This document shows positions 52,967-61,337 of a stretch of 64,000 nucleotides of DNA, piece after piece. The notes beneath the pieces were generated by a model. The model was not told the DNA's origin. It saw only the letters and a list, made by a program, of their open reading frames with translations, and searched no databases. The translations under genes were made by a program, and so were the position numbers. The DNA is from JAMOQA01 sp964420365 (GTDB lineage Bacteria > Acidobacteriota > Polarisedimenticolia > J045): contig CAYQTA010000015.1 in the NCBI GenBank assembly GCA_964420365.1, forward strand, positions 1 through 64,000. The letters run 5' to 3'. Within the stretch, counting starts at the first letter, position 1. Each line of letters opens with the position of its first letter.

Positions 52967-53716
52967 TCACCGCGACTCGAAGAGCCGCTGCCAGGCGAGG
53001 ACCACCTGGTCCTCGCGCCGGCCGATCGACTGGATCACGAACGTCTTCATCAGCATCGCGAAGGTCTTGATCACGAGCCCGATGACGGTCGTGATCAGCG
53101 CGATCTGGATCGACGTGGCCAGGTCGGCCGGCGTCACCGTGTCCTGGATCGAGATCTCGTAGAACGCGGCGACCATCCCGACGGCGGTGCCGAGGAAGCC
53201 GAGGGCCGGCGCCATGATCGAGGCGAGGGAGAAGTACATCAGGTTGCGCTTCACCCGGTCGAACTCCTCGTCCTGGATCGCCTGCCAGACCTTCCCCGGT
53301 CGCGGGGCGGCGAAGCCGTTCTCCGCCAGGAACCGGCGGAAGATCGACCCGAACAGGGTGACGTCGTCCTTGAGGAGCTGCTGGACGGTCGCCATCCGCT
53401 GTTCCGCCGGCACGTCCTTGGCGTGCAGCGCCCGGGCGAGCTTCTTCGCCCGCTCCTCGTCGTAGACGTACCGGTCGCGCAGCTCGAAGAGGTAGTAGTG
53501 GAGGAAGAAGCCGGTGATCAGCGAGACGATCACCGCGAAGGCGAACATGATCAGGGCGTTGATCGGCACGACGAAGCGGGTGATCACCCGCGCCATCATG
53601 TCGATCATGCTCTCGCCGCGGACGAAGGAGATGCCCAGGAGCGCGAGCGCGCTGAGGGTGATGGCGAGCAGGAACACCGTCCGTGCGCTCCCCGCCTGCT
53701 GGTAGGAACGGTTCAT
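52967..53716 (-). CDS. exbB: ExbB/TolQ/MotA-family proton channel protein
   Basis: 249 residues. Three membrane segments: SARTVFLLAITLSALALLGI-like at the N-terminus, IMFAFAVIVSLITGFFLHYY, and the paired helices LASIMAPALGFLGTAVGMVAAFYEI and IQIALITTVIGLVIKTFAML, the last with the ExbB/TolQ GTVxGM-like block. A cytosolic loop (ERAKKLARALHAKD) separates them. Forms the stator with ExbD. Confidence 0.88.
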   Translation of the reverse strand: MNRSYQQAGSARTVFLLAITLSALALLGISFVRGESMIDMMARVITRFVVPINALIMFAFAVIVSLITGFFLHYYLFELRDRYVYDEERAKKLARALHAKDVPAEQRMATVQQLLKDDVTLFGSIFRRFLAENGFAAPRPGKVWQAIQDEEFDRVKRNLMYFSLASIMAPALGFLGTAVGMVAAFYEISIQDTVTPADLATSIQIALITTVIGLVIKTFAMLMKTFVIQSIGRREDQVVLAWQRLFESR

Positions 53717-53801
53717 GGCTGTCTCTCCCGGTTGCAGGACGGTCCCGCGGCCGGTCCCGCGCGACGGCTCCGCCGCGCGGGAGGGGCCACCGCGGGGTCG
53801 T

Positions 53802-54266
53802 CTACTGGTCGTTCTCCTGCTTCGTGGTCGTGCGCACCACCGTCACGCGGTGGAGGTCCGACACGCGCCCGTCGGTGCCGACGGCCCGGATGACCAGGTC
53901 GTTCGCGCCGATGCGCGGCAGCCCGGCGTCCGGCACCTCGAAGTAGGTGCGGAACGGGGCGTCGGTCGCGCCCGCGGGAACCCGGGCGAGCTTCACCAGG
54001 TCCTTGGGCTCGGCCGGCCGCAGGAGCGCCGTCCGCTCGCCGACCGTCACCCGGTCGATCGGCGCGTGCGAGAAGACGACGCCGGTGACCGTCACGAACG
54101 CCGCGTCGGTGACGAGCGGCAGCTCGTGGAGGACGACCTGCGGCCGGAAGATCTCCGTGTTGAACGGGGAGCGGTGCTTCCCGTCCTGCTGCGGATCGGC
54201 CGCCAGCGCGAGCGGGATTGCCGTGACCAGCAAGAGAACGAGCAACGAGCCTCGGACTGCGCGCAC
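53802..54266 (-). CDS. secreted Ig-like protein, first gene of the Ton-like operon
   Basis: 154 residues. Signal peptide LLVLLLVTAIPLALA-AD, then a beta-sandwich chain (FVTVTGVVFSHAPIDRVTVGE, NDLVIRAVGTDGRVSDLHRVTVV) resembling bacterial Ig-like domains found on surface proteins. No family name. 85 bases ahead of exbB, in the same direction; a CATATT/TTGCTC promoter pair lies upstream (54306-54333). Confidence 0.7.
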   Translation of the reverse strand: MRAVRGSLLVLLLVTAIPLALAADPQQDGKHRSPFNTEIFRPQVVLHELPLVTDAAFVTVTGVVFSHAPIDRVTVGERTALLRPAEPKDLVKLARVPAGATDAPFRTYFEVPDAGLPRIGANDLVIRAVGTDGRVSDLHRVTVVRTTTKQENDQ

Positions 54267-54305
54267 TTCCCTTCTCCTTTCCGGTTCTTCAACCCTCCGA
54301 GGGGC

Positions 54306-54333
54306 AATATGGGTCCGGGGAAGGGAGGAGCAA
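54306..54333 (-). promoter_or_regulatory. candidate promoter of the Ton-like operon
   Basis: Minus-strand TTGCTC (54333-54328), 16 bases, CATATT (54311-54306). Weak boxes, good position 40 bases before the first gene. Confidence 0.35.
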
Positions 54334-54430
54334 GCGCCGCGCCGAACCGCTTTCTCCGCAGCGACAACGACTTGGGAACGGGATCGCGCCGGCCGGTTGC
54401 GGCGTCGTCACCGGCGGCGACGGATCCGTT

Positions 54431-54459
54431 GCCGGGTGTGCCGGAGCGGGACACCCGGC
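54431..54459. terminator. hairpin after the CBS transporter gene
   Basis: GCCGGGTGT (54431-54439) pairs with ACACCCGGC (54451-54459), a 9-bp stem with 11-base loop, 30 bases past the stop. No T-run. Confidence 0.45.
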
Positions 54460-54489
54460 GGGGAGGCCGGGCGGATCCGGGGGCTTCCG

Positions 54490-55860
54490 TCAGCCGTCCG
54501 TGTCGTCCGCCCCGTCCGCCGGGGCCGGCAGCGGCCGCAGCTCGAGGCGCAGGATGCGGGGTCCCTCCGCGACGGCCACGACGAGCTCGTGGGTGGACCC
54601 GAACGGCACCCGGTCCCCCGCGCGGGGGATGCGGCCGAGGAGCGACTGGACGTAGCCCGCCAGGGTGTGGACCTCCGGGGGGATCTCGGGCGGGGCGGGG
54701 ACCAGCTCCGCCGCCCGGCGCACCGGGAGCACGGCGTCGAGGCGCCAGCCGCCCCCCGGCAGGGCCGCGATCTCGTCGGTCTCCCCGGCGTCGAACTCGT
54801 CCCGCAGCTCCCCGACCAGTTCCTCGAGGACGTCCTCGAGGGTGACGATTCCCGCCGTGCCCCCGTACTCGTCGGCCACCACCGCCATGTGGCCGTGGTC
54901 CTGCTGGAAGAAGCGGAGCAGGCGTCCCACCGGCAGGGTCTCGGGGACGATCCGGGGGGCGCGGGCGAGCTTCCGGAGGTCGAGTTCCGGGGAATCGTGC
55001 CCGCGGTCGAGGATCTCGTGGAAGAGGTCCTTCACGTGGAGGATGCCGACGATCCGGTCCAGGTCGCCGTCCTCGACCACCGGGTAGCGCGAGTAGCCCT
55101 CCTCGCGGACGGTTCGCAGAACCTCGCCGGAGGGGAGGTCGGCGTCCAGGGCGACCACCCGGGCGCGGGGGACCATGATGTCCCGGGCCCGCCGCCCCGC
55201 GAAGCGGACCAGGTTGTCGGCGAGATCCACGACGACCGGGCCGATCTTTCCCTGCCGGGCGCTGACGTGCAGGAGCTGCCGGATGTCCTCGAGGGTGTGC
55301 CCCGACGATTCCTCGAGACTCCGGTAGCCGAAGGGGCGCAGCAGCGCCTCCGCCGAGCCGTTGAGGACGACGACCAGGGGCTTCGCCACGTACCAGAACA
55401 CCTGCAGCGGGAACGAGATCCACATCAGGATCCGCTCCGGCTGGGCGATGGCGAGGAACTTCGGTGCCGTCTCGCCGAAGGCGACGTGCAGGAACGTGAT
55501 GAACAGGAAGGCGGCCCCGAGGGAGAGGGACAGGGAGGCCGGACCGATCCAGGGGGAGAGGGGGTCGAAGGCCAGGGCGAACAGCGCCCCGAAGGCCGGT
55601 TCGCCGAGCCACCCGAGGGCGAGGCTGGCGAGGGTGATCCCCACCTGGCAGACCGAGAGCCCGTCGTCGAGCTGGCGAAGCTGGGCGAGGGCGCGCGCCG
55701 CGCGGCGGTTCCCCTCCCGGGCGAGGGCCTCGAGCCGCGAGGGCCGGGCCCGAACCATCGCGAACTCCGCCGCGACGAACATCCCGTTCGCCACGACGAG
55801 GAGGACCGCGGCCGCGAGGGCCACCGGCATCGGGAGGGAGCTGGCGCTGTGCGCGTCCAT
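54490..55860 (-). CDS. CNNM/CorC-family transporter with CBS domains
   Basis: 456 residues. Four membrane helices of the DUF21/CNNM core (LVVANGMFVAAEFAMVRARPSR, SVCQVGITLASLALGWLGEPAF, FLHVAFGETAPKFLAI), a CBS pair (RDIMVPRARVVALDADL, YSRYPVVEDGDLDRIVGIL, HGHMAVVADEYGGTAGIVTLEDVLEELVGEL) and a C-terminal CorC_HlyC domain. Related proteins export or regulate Mg or Co; hemolysin is a legacy name. Start 55860 is used; 55875 is possible. Only 22 bases separate it from the divergent next gene. Confidence 0.87.
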   Translation of the reverse strand: MDAHSASSLPMPVALAAAVLLVVANGMFVAAEFAMVRARPSRLEALAREGNRRAARALAQLRQLDDGLSVCQVGITLASLALGWLGEPAFGALFALAFDPLSPWIGPASLSLSLGAAFLFITFLHVAFGETAPKFLAIAQPERILMWISFPLQVFWYVAKPLVVVLNGSAEALLRPFGYRSLEESSGHTLEDIRQLLHVSARQGKIGPVVVDLADNLVRFAGRRARDIMVPRARVVALDADLPSGEVLRTVREEGYSRYPVVEDGDLDRIVGILHVKDLFHEILDRGHDSPELDLRKLARAPRIVPETLPVGRLLRFFQQDHGHMAVVADEYGGTAGIVTLEDVLEELVGELRDEFDAGETDEIAALPGGGWRLDAVLPVRRAAELVPAPPEIPPEVHTLAGYVQSLLGRIPRAGDRVPFGSTHELVVAVAEGPRILRLELRPLPAPADGADDTDG

Positions 55861-55869
55861 GGGAGGGGG

Positions 55870-55875
55870 TATCAT
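55870..55875 (+). promoter_or_regulatory. -10 element giving a likely leaderless transcript
   Basis: TATCAT ends 7 bases before the ATG at 55883, placing the start site at about 55882, so the mRNA would lack a leader. The element lies inside the 22-base gap between divergent genes. Confidence 0.4.
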
Positions 55876-55882
55876 ACCCGCC

Positions 55883-56539
55883 ATGAGCACGATCTACTGG
55901 GAACTCGGAGCGCAGGCCGACCTCGCGGACGTCGACGGGGCCCTCTACTGTCCCGGCGCCCTCGGCATCCGTCCCACCCTCGGGCGTCTCGCCGAGGCCG
56001 CCCGGGCGCGGCGCATCCCGCGCCTCGCGACCCTGGTGTGCCACCGGCCGGACGACCCGGACCTCGTCACCGAGGGGAAGCCGGACTACAAGGAGACGTG
56101 GCCGCCGTTCTGCCTCGCCGGGACCCCGGGCCAGGCCTGGATCCCGGAGGCGCGGGCGGAGCGGGCGACGGAGTTTCCCCGGGACGCCCGCTCCGAGCGC
56201 CTGGTCCGGGAGGCCCTCCGGGCCTTCAAGGAAGGCGTGGCGGGAGAGGCGATCACCGTGGAAGTGCCCGGGTTCGACCCCTGGAACCACCCGGCGATGG
56301 CGATGATCTTCGAGGTCCTCGCGCCGGGGCAGGTGTTCCTCTACGGCGTCCCCGCCGACCGGTTCCTCGACCGGGCGATCGAGGGCCTTGTCGAGCGCGG
56401 CGTCGCCGTGACGGTGGTCGAGGACGCGATGCGGCCGTTCGACGCGAAGAAGTTCCCGAAGGACGTGCGCCCGGCCTGGGAAGAGAAGGGGGTCCGGTTC
56501 ACCACGTCCGCGGAGCTGCTCGCCGCCGCGACCCGCTGA
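55883..56539 (+). CDS. nicotinamidase-fold protein without catalytic cysteine
   Basis: 218 residues. The isochorismatase/nicotinamidase plan is visible: DVDGALYCPGA at the N-terminus, KETWPPFCLAGTPGQAWIPE (nicotinamidase-like W-P-P-x-C-x3-G-T-P-G), and VFLYGVPADRFLDRAIEGLVERGVAV. In true enzymes the last motif is G-V-x-T-D-x-C and the Cys is the nucleophile; here it is Phe161. So hydrolysis by the usual mechanism is not possible. It may be a binding protein or a sequence-diverged enzyme. Divergent from the CBS transporter. Confidence 0.75.
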   Translation: MSTIYWELGAQADLADVDGALYCPGALGIRPTLGRLAEAARARRIPRLATLVCHRPDDPDLVTEGKPDYKETWPPFCLAGTPGQAWIPEARAERATEFPRDARSERLVREALRAFKEGVAGEAITVEVPGFDPWNHPAMAMIFEVLAPGQVFLYGVPADRFLDRAIEGLVERGVAVTVVEDAMRPFDAKKFPKDVRPAWEEKGVRFTTSAELLAAATR

Positions 56540-56542
56540 CCG

Positions 56543-57514
56543 TCAGGCGGCGGAAGCCATCGAGAGGATCGCCAGGAGGAACGCGGCGACCGGCAGGAGG
56601 GCGGCGATCGTCGCGGCCACCGTCCAGGCATGTTCCCGCGCGGGGGATGTCGCCCGTTCCCGGGCCAGCGCCGTTCCGAGGACGAGTCCCGCGACGAACC
56701 CCCCCGCGTGGGCGGCGTGGTCGATCCCCGGGGCGAGCAGCAGCACCAGGCCGAAGATCGCCCACCGGACGAGGTCGTCCTTGAGGGCCCCGAGGGACCC
56801 GCCCCGGCGCCACCCGTAACCGATCCCGAACCCGATCAGGCCGAAGAGCGCCCCCGAGGCCCCGAGGCTCGGGACCCCGGGCATCAGCAGGGCGGAGACG
56901 GCGAACGACGCGACGCCGGTGCCGACGAACACCACCAGGAACCGCCGCGACCCGATCGCCCCCTCGATCGCGGGCCCGAGGTTGGCGAGGGCGTACCCGT
57001 TGAAGGCGACGTGCAGCAGGCTCCCGTGGAGGAAGATCGCCGTCACCAGCCGCCACCACTGGCCCGCCAGGATCGCCGGGGTCCACTTCATGCCGAGGGC
57101 GAACAGCACGTCGGGTGGTGGCTTCCAGATCGATCCGCCGGGGGGACCGATCGCGGTCGCCAGGTAGAGCACCGCGATCGCGGCGAGCAGGGTCGTCGAG
57201 GCCGACCCGAAGGACGGCAGGAAAAGCCCGGCGGCCCGGCCGAGGCCCCCCCGGGGGATCCCCCGCATCGAGGCGCCGCATGCCGGGCAGGTGTCGAGCC
57301 CGACGGGGACCAGCGTGCCGCACTGGCGGCACATCCGGTGGCGGGCCCGGACCGCGCGTCGCAGGTTCTCGCGCTCGGCCGCGCGCTGCGCCCGCCTGCG
57401 TTCCCGCCGGGCCTTCCACCACGCCGCGCCCCCGGGCAGGAGGCCGACACGGGCGAGCCCGTCGAGCACCAGGTCGCGGGTGTCCTCGAGGAACCGCCGC
57501 AGCGGGCCGGTCAT
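56543..57514 (-). CDS. rhomboid intramembrane protease with N-terminal zinc ribbon
   Basis: 323 residues. A zinc ribbon with two CxxC pairs (CRQC, CPAC) near residues 62-80, then a six-helix rhomboid core: WWRLVTAIFLHGSLLHVAFNGYALANLG, catalytic Ser (~220) in GASGALFGLIG and catalytic His (~269) in DHAAHAGGFVAG. Serine protease cleaving transmembrane segments. ATG overlaps the stop of a 53-residue membrane peptide (ATGA). The ribbon suggests nucleic-acid or zinc sensing and is uncommon but known in this family. Confidence 0.88.
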   Translation of the reverse strand: MTGPLRRFLEDTRDLVLDGLARVGLLPGGAAWWKARRERRRAQRAAERENLRRAVRARHRMCRQCGTLVPVGLDTCPACGASMRGIPRGGLGRAAGLFLPSFGSASTTLLAAIAVLYLATAIGPPGGSIWKPPPDVLFALGMKWTPAILAGQWWRLVTAIFLHGSLLHVAFNGYALANLGPAIEGAIGSRRFLVVFVGTGVASFAVSALLMPGVPSLGASGALFGLIGFGIGYGWRRGGSLGALKDDLVRWAIFGLVLLLAPGIDHAAHAGGFVAGLVLGTALARERATSPAREHAWTVAATIAALLPVAAFLLAILSMASAA

Positions 57515-57672
57515 GGATTCGGCGGGCCCTTCAGCAGCTCCCAGAACAGGTTGAACGTCACGACCAGGACCAGCCAGGCGGCCACCGCGAGCACCCAGCC
57601 CCGGGAGGGGAGGGGTGCCCCGGGAGGCAGCGCCAGGGCGAGCAGGGTCGGAGCGATCGCGGCGAGCTGCAT
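57511..57672 (-). CDS. 53-residue membrane peptide upstream of rhomboid
   Basis: MQLAAIAPTLLALALPPGAP...: two hydrophobic segments (residues 3-15 and 26-43, GWVLAVAAWLVLVVTFNLFW) and a short polar end. GGAGG lies 6 bases before the ATG. Its TGA overlaps the rhomboid ATG in an ATGA, so both are read from one transcript with coupling. No family recognised; a substrate or regulatory subunit of the rhomboid is possible. Confidence 0.68.
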   Translation of the reverse strand: MQLAAIAPTLLALALPPGAPLPSRGWVLAVAAWLVLVVTFNLFWELLKGPPNP

Positions 57673-57772
57673 CGGTGTCCTCCGGTGGGAACGGACGAGG
57701 ATTCTGCCACAGGAGCGGGTACCATGGCAGGCGAGGGGGCCTCTACCTCCCGGGCCCCCGGGGAGGAAACGG

Positions 57773-58642
57773 ATGCGCAGGTGGTGGCTTCCCGCGATCG
57801 TCCTCTTCGCCCTCGGTGGCCCGTGGCTTCCGTCCCGGGCCGCGTTGCCCTTCGTGCCGCCGCCGCGGGAGCCCAGGCGGATCTGGTCGGGGACGGCACC
57901 GGGGAGGCCGGCCGGCGTGCTGCTGATCCGCTCCCGGACGGAGTGGGACCGGGTGACCGCCGGCCTGGATCCCGCTTACGCGGGAGAAATGCCGGACTTC
58001 GGCCGGGAGAGGGTGCTGCTCGTCATCGGGAGGGAGCGGGAGAACCCCTGCCGGGCGACGGTGCTCCGGGAGATCTCCGTGCGGGGGGGCGAGGCCCGCG
58101 TCTCCATCGAGGAGCGGGTCCCGGCCGCGGGCTGCGACTGCCCGGGGCGGCCGCTGCCCCCGCTGGCGTGGCTGGTTGCCGTGCCCCGCTCGGTTCTGCG
58201 GGCGGGCCGCTCGATCACGGACGTGGTCGTTCCCTGCGAGGGGGCCCGGGAGACCGGCCGCCGCGCGGAGTCCCGTCCCGTGCTGGTCCTCGAGGCGTCC
58301 TGGGACGAGCCTCCCGGGGCCCGCCTGTTGACGACCCCCGAGCAGGTCGCGGGGGTCGCCCGGCGGCTGGGCAAGGACCTTCCCCCGATCGATCCCGCCC
58401 GGGAGCGCCTGGTCGTCGTCACCGGGCGCCCGCGGAGCAACGGGTGCCGCCGGACCCGTGTGGTGGAGACCGGGGTCGAGGGGGAGACTGCCAGGTTCGT
58501 CGTGGAGGAGCGGTACCCCGCGCCGGGCGAGACCTGCGCGATGCTCTTCCAGCTCCCGGCTGCCTTCGTCTACCGCGTTCCGGCCGCCGTGGAGCAGGTC
58601 GTCGTCGAGGTGCGGGAGGCACGGGGCGCCCCGGTGAAGTGA
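57773..58642 (+). CDS. secreted protein with two PrcB-like domains
   Basis: 289 residues. Signal peptide WWLPAIVLFALGGPWLPSRA, then two homologous ~110-residue modules, each with RERxLxVxGR, an N-x-C pair, V-x-EERxPAxG and a terminal V-x-VP strand (GRERVLLVIGRERENPCRAT / ARERLVVVTGRPRSNGCRRT). This is the pattern of the PrcB C-terminal domain, a protease-complex component in spirochetes. Cysteines suggest disulfides. RBS GGGAGGAA. Role unknown here. Confidence 0.72.
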   Translation: MRRWWLPAIVLFALGGPWLPSRAALPFVPPPREPRRIWSGTAPGRPAGVLLIRSRTEWDRVTAGLDPAYAGEMPDFGRERVLLVIGRERENPCRATVLREISVRGGEARVSIEERVPAAGCDCPGRPLPPLAWLVAVPRSVLRAGRSITDVVVPCEGARETGRRAESRPVLVLEASWDEPPGARLLTTPEQVAGVARRLGKDLPPIDPARERLVVVTGRPRSNGCRRTRVVETGVEGETARFVVEERYPAPGETCAMLFQLPAAFVYRVPAAVEQVVVEVREARGAPVK

Positions 58643-58739
58643 CCGCGGTGGAAGTTCCCGGCGAACATCGGCTGGCCGGCGGCGTTCCCTCGGCGGATCT
58701 TCTCCGCTGCGCCCCCGGGCGCGGGGAGGAGGCTGCCGG

Positions 58740-59783
58740 ATGGACGATGGCGGGCAGGACAGGGAGACGCTGCTCGTCGTCGGGGCCGGCCTTCCGGGGG
58801 CGGTCGTCGCCTGGGTCGCGGCGCTCGCCGGGTTCCGGGTGACCGTCGCTTCCCTCGGGCGTCCCGGTGGCCGCGCGACCGCGCTGCATCCCGGCCTCGT
58901 CCACGGGCCCGGTCCGCCCTCTCCCCCGGTCCACTGGCCCGGCCTGCCCGGGCGGACCCTCGCCGCGGCGGGCCGCCGGGCCCGGGAAGGCCGCCGGCTC
59001 TTCCACCGGTTCCTCCTCGAGAACGACGACCCGGTCGGCGTGCGGCCGGTTCCCTCCGAGGTGCCGCTGGCGCGGGACGGCCGCCTGGACCCGGTCCAGC
59101 TCGCCTCGTGCCTCGCGGCCGCCGGCTTCCCGGTGGAACTGGCCCGCGGTGCCGGCGGAGTTCCCGTGCTGCGCCGGGACCGGGACGCCCTCCTCGTACC
59201 CCGCCGCCTGGTGTTCGCCCTGCTGCGACGCGCCCGGGCCCGGGGCGCGGAGATCCTGCTCGGGGTCCCGGCCGAGGGATGGCACGTGGACCCGGGAGGA
59301 GCGGTCGTCGCCCGGCTCGGCGGCGCGGAACGCCGGTTTTCCCGCCTCGCGTGGACCCCCGACCGGCCCCCGCCCGGCAGGGCCCGCGGGGGACGCTGGC
59401 GGGCGTCGATCGTCCTCCTGCAGGAGCGGGAGGAGGGCCCGGAACCGCTCGACCGGGTTCTCCACGGTCCCGGGGGGATGGCCATCGTCGCGCCCCATCC
59501 GGCCCGGCCCGGCCGGGTGATCCTGGTCCGGCACAGCCGGGTCGATCCCGGCGGCGAGATCGACTGGCCCCCGGTGCCGCCGGCGTTCCTCCCGTTTCTC
59601 GGGAGCGCGTTGCGCCAGCGGCTCGCCGAGGTGTTCGAGGGCCCCCTGGAGCGGGAGTTCTCCGCGGAAGAACCCGTGGCCGTGCTCTCCGGTCTTGCCG
59701 GGTGGCCGATCGCGTCGGTCTTCGGGCTGGCGGCGGACCTGCTCCGGGGCTGGAGCGCGCCGCTCCCGGTCCTGTCGAGCTAA
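58740..59783 (+). CDS. FAD-dependent oxidoreductase-like protein
   Basis: 347 residues. N-terminal dinucleotide-binding loop LLVVGAGLPGAVVAWVAALAGFRVTVAS (G-x-G-x-x-G) and later R-x3-FHRFLLENDD, then a mixed alpha/beta region and a C-terminal GWPIASVFGLAADLLRGW helix. Resembles the DAO / glycine-oxidase-like class at the N-terminus; the substrate domain is too divergent to name. RBS GGAGGAGG. Isolated gene between the PrcB-like protein and fadL. Confidence 0.68.
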   Translation: MDDGGQDRETLLVVGAGLPGAVVAWVAALAGFRVTVASLGRPGGRATALHPGLVHGPGPPSPPVHWPGLPGRTLAAAGRRAREGRRLFHRFLLENDDPVGVRPVPSEVPLARDGRLDPVQLASCLAAAGFPVELARGAGGVPVLRRDRDALLVPRRLVFALLRRARARGAEILLGVPAEGWHVDPGGAVVARLGGAERRFSRLAWTPDRPPPGRARGGRWRASIVLLQEREEGPEPLDRVLHGPGGMAIVAPHPARPGRVILVRHSRVDPGGEIDWPPVPPAFLPFLGSALRQRLAEVFEGPLEREFSAEEPVAVLSGLAGWPIASVFGLAADLLRGWSAPLPVLSS

Positions 59784-59826
59784 CGAAACATGCCGTCGGG
59801 TTAGGCGACGCGGCGGGGATTTCGGG

Positions 59827-59832
59827 TATCCT
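59827..59832 (+). promoter_or_regulatory. candidate -10 of fadL
   Basis: TATCCT in GGGTATCCTT, 65 bases before the ATG; same word as at 17697. Confidence 0.3.
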
Positions 59833-59896
59833 TGCGCGGCCCCTCGACCAGGGGTCAACGCGACGAGCCTCGAACGTGATCCAAGGAGGGAGAGAG

Positions 59897-61264
59897 ATGC
59901 GTTCCTGCGTGCGGTTCCTGGGCCTCCCGGCCCTCGTGCTGGCGATGGCCGTTCCGGCGGTCCTCGCGTCCGGTTTCCACGTCTACGAGCAGGGGGCCAA
60001 GGCGTCCGGCCAGGCGGTGGCCTTCACCGCCCGGGCCGACGATCCGTCGGCGAACTGGTACAACCCGGCGGGGATCGTCTTCCTCGAGGGGAACGACCTG
60101 TTCTCCGTGGGCGTTTCCGCCGTGTTCATCGGGGACACCCGGTTCGATTCCCACATGGACGCGGTCAGCCCGTTCCCCGGCTTCTACGACGGGGCCAAGA
60201 GCGACATGAAGGACAACACGGGGACGCCGATCCACCTCTACTTCGTCCACAAGTTCGGTGACGGTCCCTGGGCGATCGGCGTGGGCCTGACCACGCCCTT
60301 CGGCCTCAAGACCGAGTGGGACCGGCACTACGACGGTCGCTTCGCCGCGCGGAAGACCGACCTGGCGACGTTCGTCTACAACGTGAACGTCGCCCGCGAT
60401 CTCGGCCACGGCTGGTCCGCGGCCCTCGGCGTCGACTACATGGACGCGGAGCTCTACGACTTCGGCCACGTGACCACGCTGCTGCCGATCGCCGGTGCCC
60501 TCGACCCGGCGACGGCCGCCTACGCCGAGCCGTACGTCAACCTGGTCGGGGATGGCACCGACTGGAGCTGGAACGCGGCGATCCGCTGGGCGAACGACAA
60601 GTGGGCGATCGGGCTCAACTACCGCGACGGCTGGGCCGTCGACGTGGACGGCAACCTCGAGGTCCACGGCGTGCCGAACGCCAACGTCGACCTCGGGCTG
60701 CTCGGGGGTGGTCCCGCCGGCGTGATGGTCGTGCCCCTCTCGACCCAGCTTCATACCGTCCCCGCCTCCGGCGTGCTGAACCTGCCGGCGAGCTGGACCC
60801 TCGGCGTCGCCTACACCGGTCTCGAGAACTGGGAGTTCGAGTTCGACGTCAACCGGATCACCTGGTCCGACTTCGACCGGATCGACATCAACATCGGCAA
60901 GGAGACCGCCCTGTTGACCGACAGCACGGTCCACGAGAACTGGGACGACACGACCTCGTACCGGTTCGGCGCCGCCTGGGACCTGGACGAGCGGAACCAG
61001 CTCCGCCTCGGCGCCTACGTCGAGGATTCCGCGATCCCGCCGGCCCACCTCCGCCCGTCGATCCCGGACGCCGATCGCCAGGCGTTCACCGTGGGGTACG
61101 GATACGTGGCCGAGAAGTTCTCGGTGGACTTCTACTGGATGCACATCGAGCTCGACGACGTCACCGTCCCGCTGTCGGCCTACGCCAAGGACCCCAGCGT
61201 TCCGGCGGGCAAGTACGAGTCCAAGCTGAACCTGGTGGGCTTCACCGTGAACTTCGGTTTCTGA
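59897..61264 (+). CDS. fadL: FadL-family outer-membrane hydrophobic-compound transporter
   Basis: 455 residues. Signal peptide ending LAS-G, then the FadL N-terminal hatch (SGFHVYEQGAKASGQAVAFTARADDPSANWYNPAGI), GLTTPFGLKTEW, and a 14-strand barrel ending in LVGFTVNFGF with terminal Phe. Imports long-chain fatty acids or other hydrophobic molecules. Pairs naturally with the acyl-CoA dehydrogenase at 29 kb. A strong hairpin follows. RBS AAGGAGG. Confidence 0.92.
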   Translation: MRSCVRFLGLPALVLAMAVPAVLASGFHVYEQGAKASGQAVAFTARADDPSANWYNPAGIVFLEGNDLFSVGVSAVFIGDTRFDSHMDAVSPFPGFYDGAKSDMKDNTGTPIHLYFVHKFGDGPWAIGVGLTTPFGLKTEWDRHYDGRFAARKTDLATFVYNVNVARDLGHGWSAALGVDYMDAELYDFGHVTTLLPIAGALDPATAAYAEPYVNLVGDGTDWSWNAAIRWANDKWAIGLNYRDGWAVDVDGNLEVHGVPNANVDLGLLGGGPAGVMVVPLSTQLHTVPASGVLNLPASWTLGVAYTGLENWEFEFDVNRITWSDFDRIDINIGKETALLTDSTVHENWDDTTSYRFGAAWDLDERNQLRLGAYVEDSAIPPAHLRPSIPDADRQAFTVGYGYVAEKFSVDFYWMHIELDDVTVPLSAYAKDPSVPAGKYESKLNLVGFTVNFGF

Positions 61265-61285
61265 CCGGGTCCCGGTGACCGGCGC

Positions 61286-61309
61286 GGGCCCCCTCCCCGG
61301 AGGGGGCCC
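61286..61309 (+). terminator. hairpin terminator of fadL
   Basis: An 11-bp perfect stem (61286-61296 with 61299-61309), followed by GTCGCCGTTCC. GC-rich, without a T-run. Confidence 0.65.
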
Positions 61310-61331
61310 GTCGCCGTTCCCGGCTTCGGCG

Positions 61332-61337
61332 TAGAAT
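61332..61337 (+). promoter_or_regulatory. candidate -10 of the M29 peptidase
   Basis: TAGAAT in GTAGAATCG, identical in context to the elbB element, 43 bases before the ATG. Confidence 0.4.
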
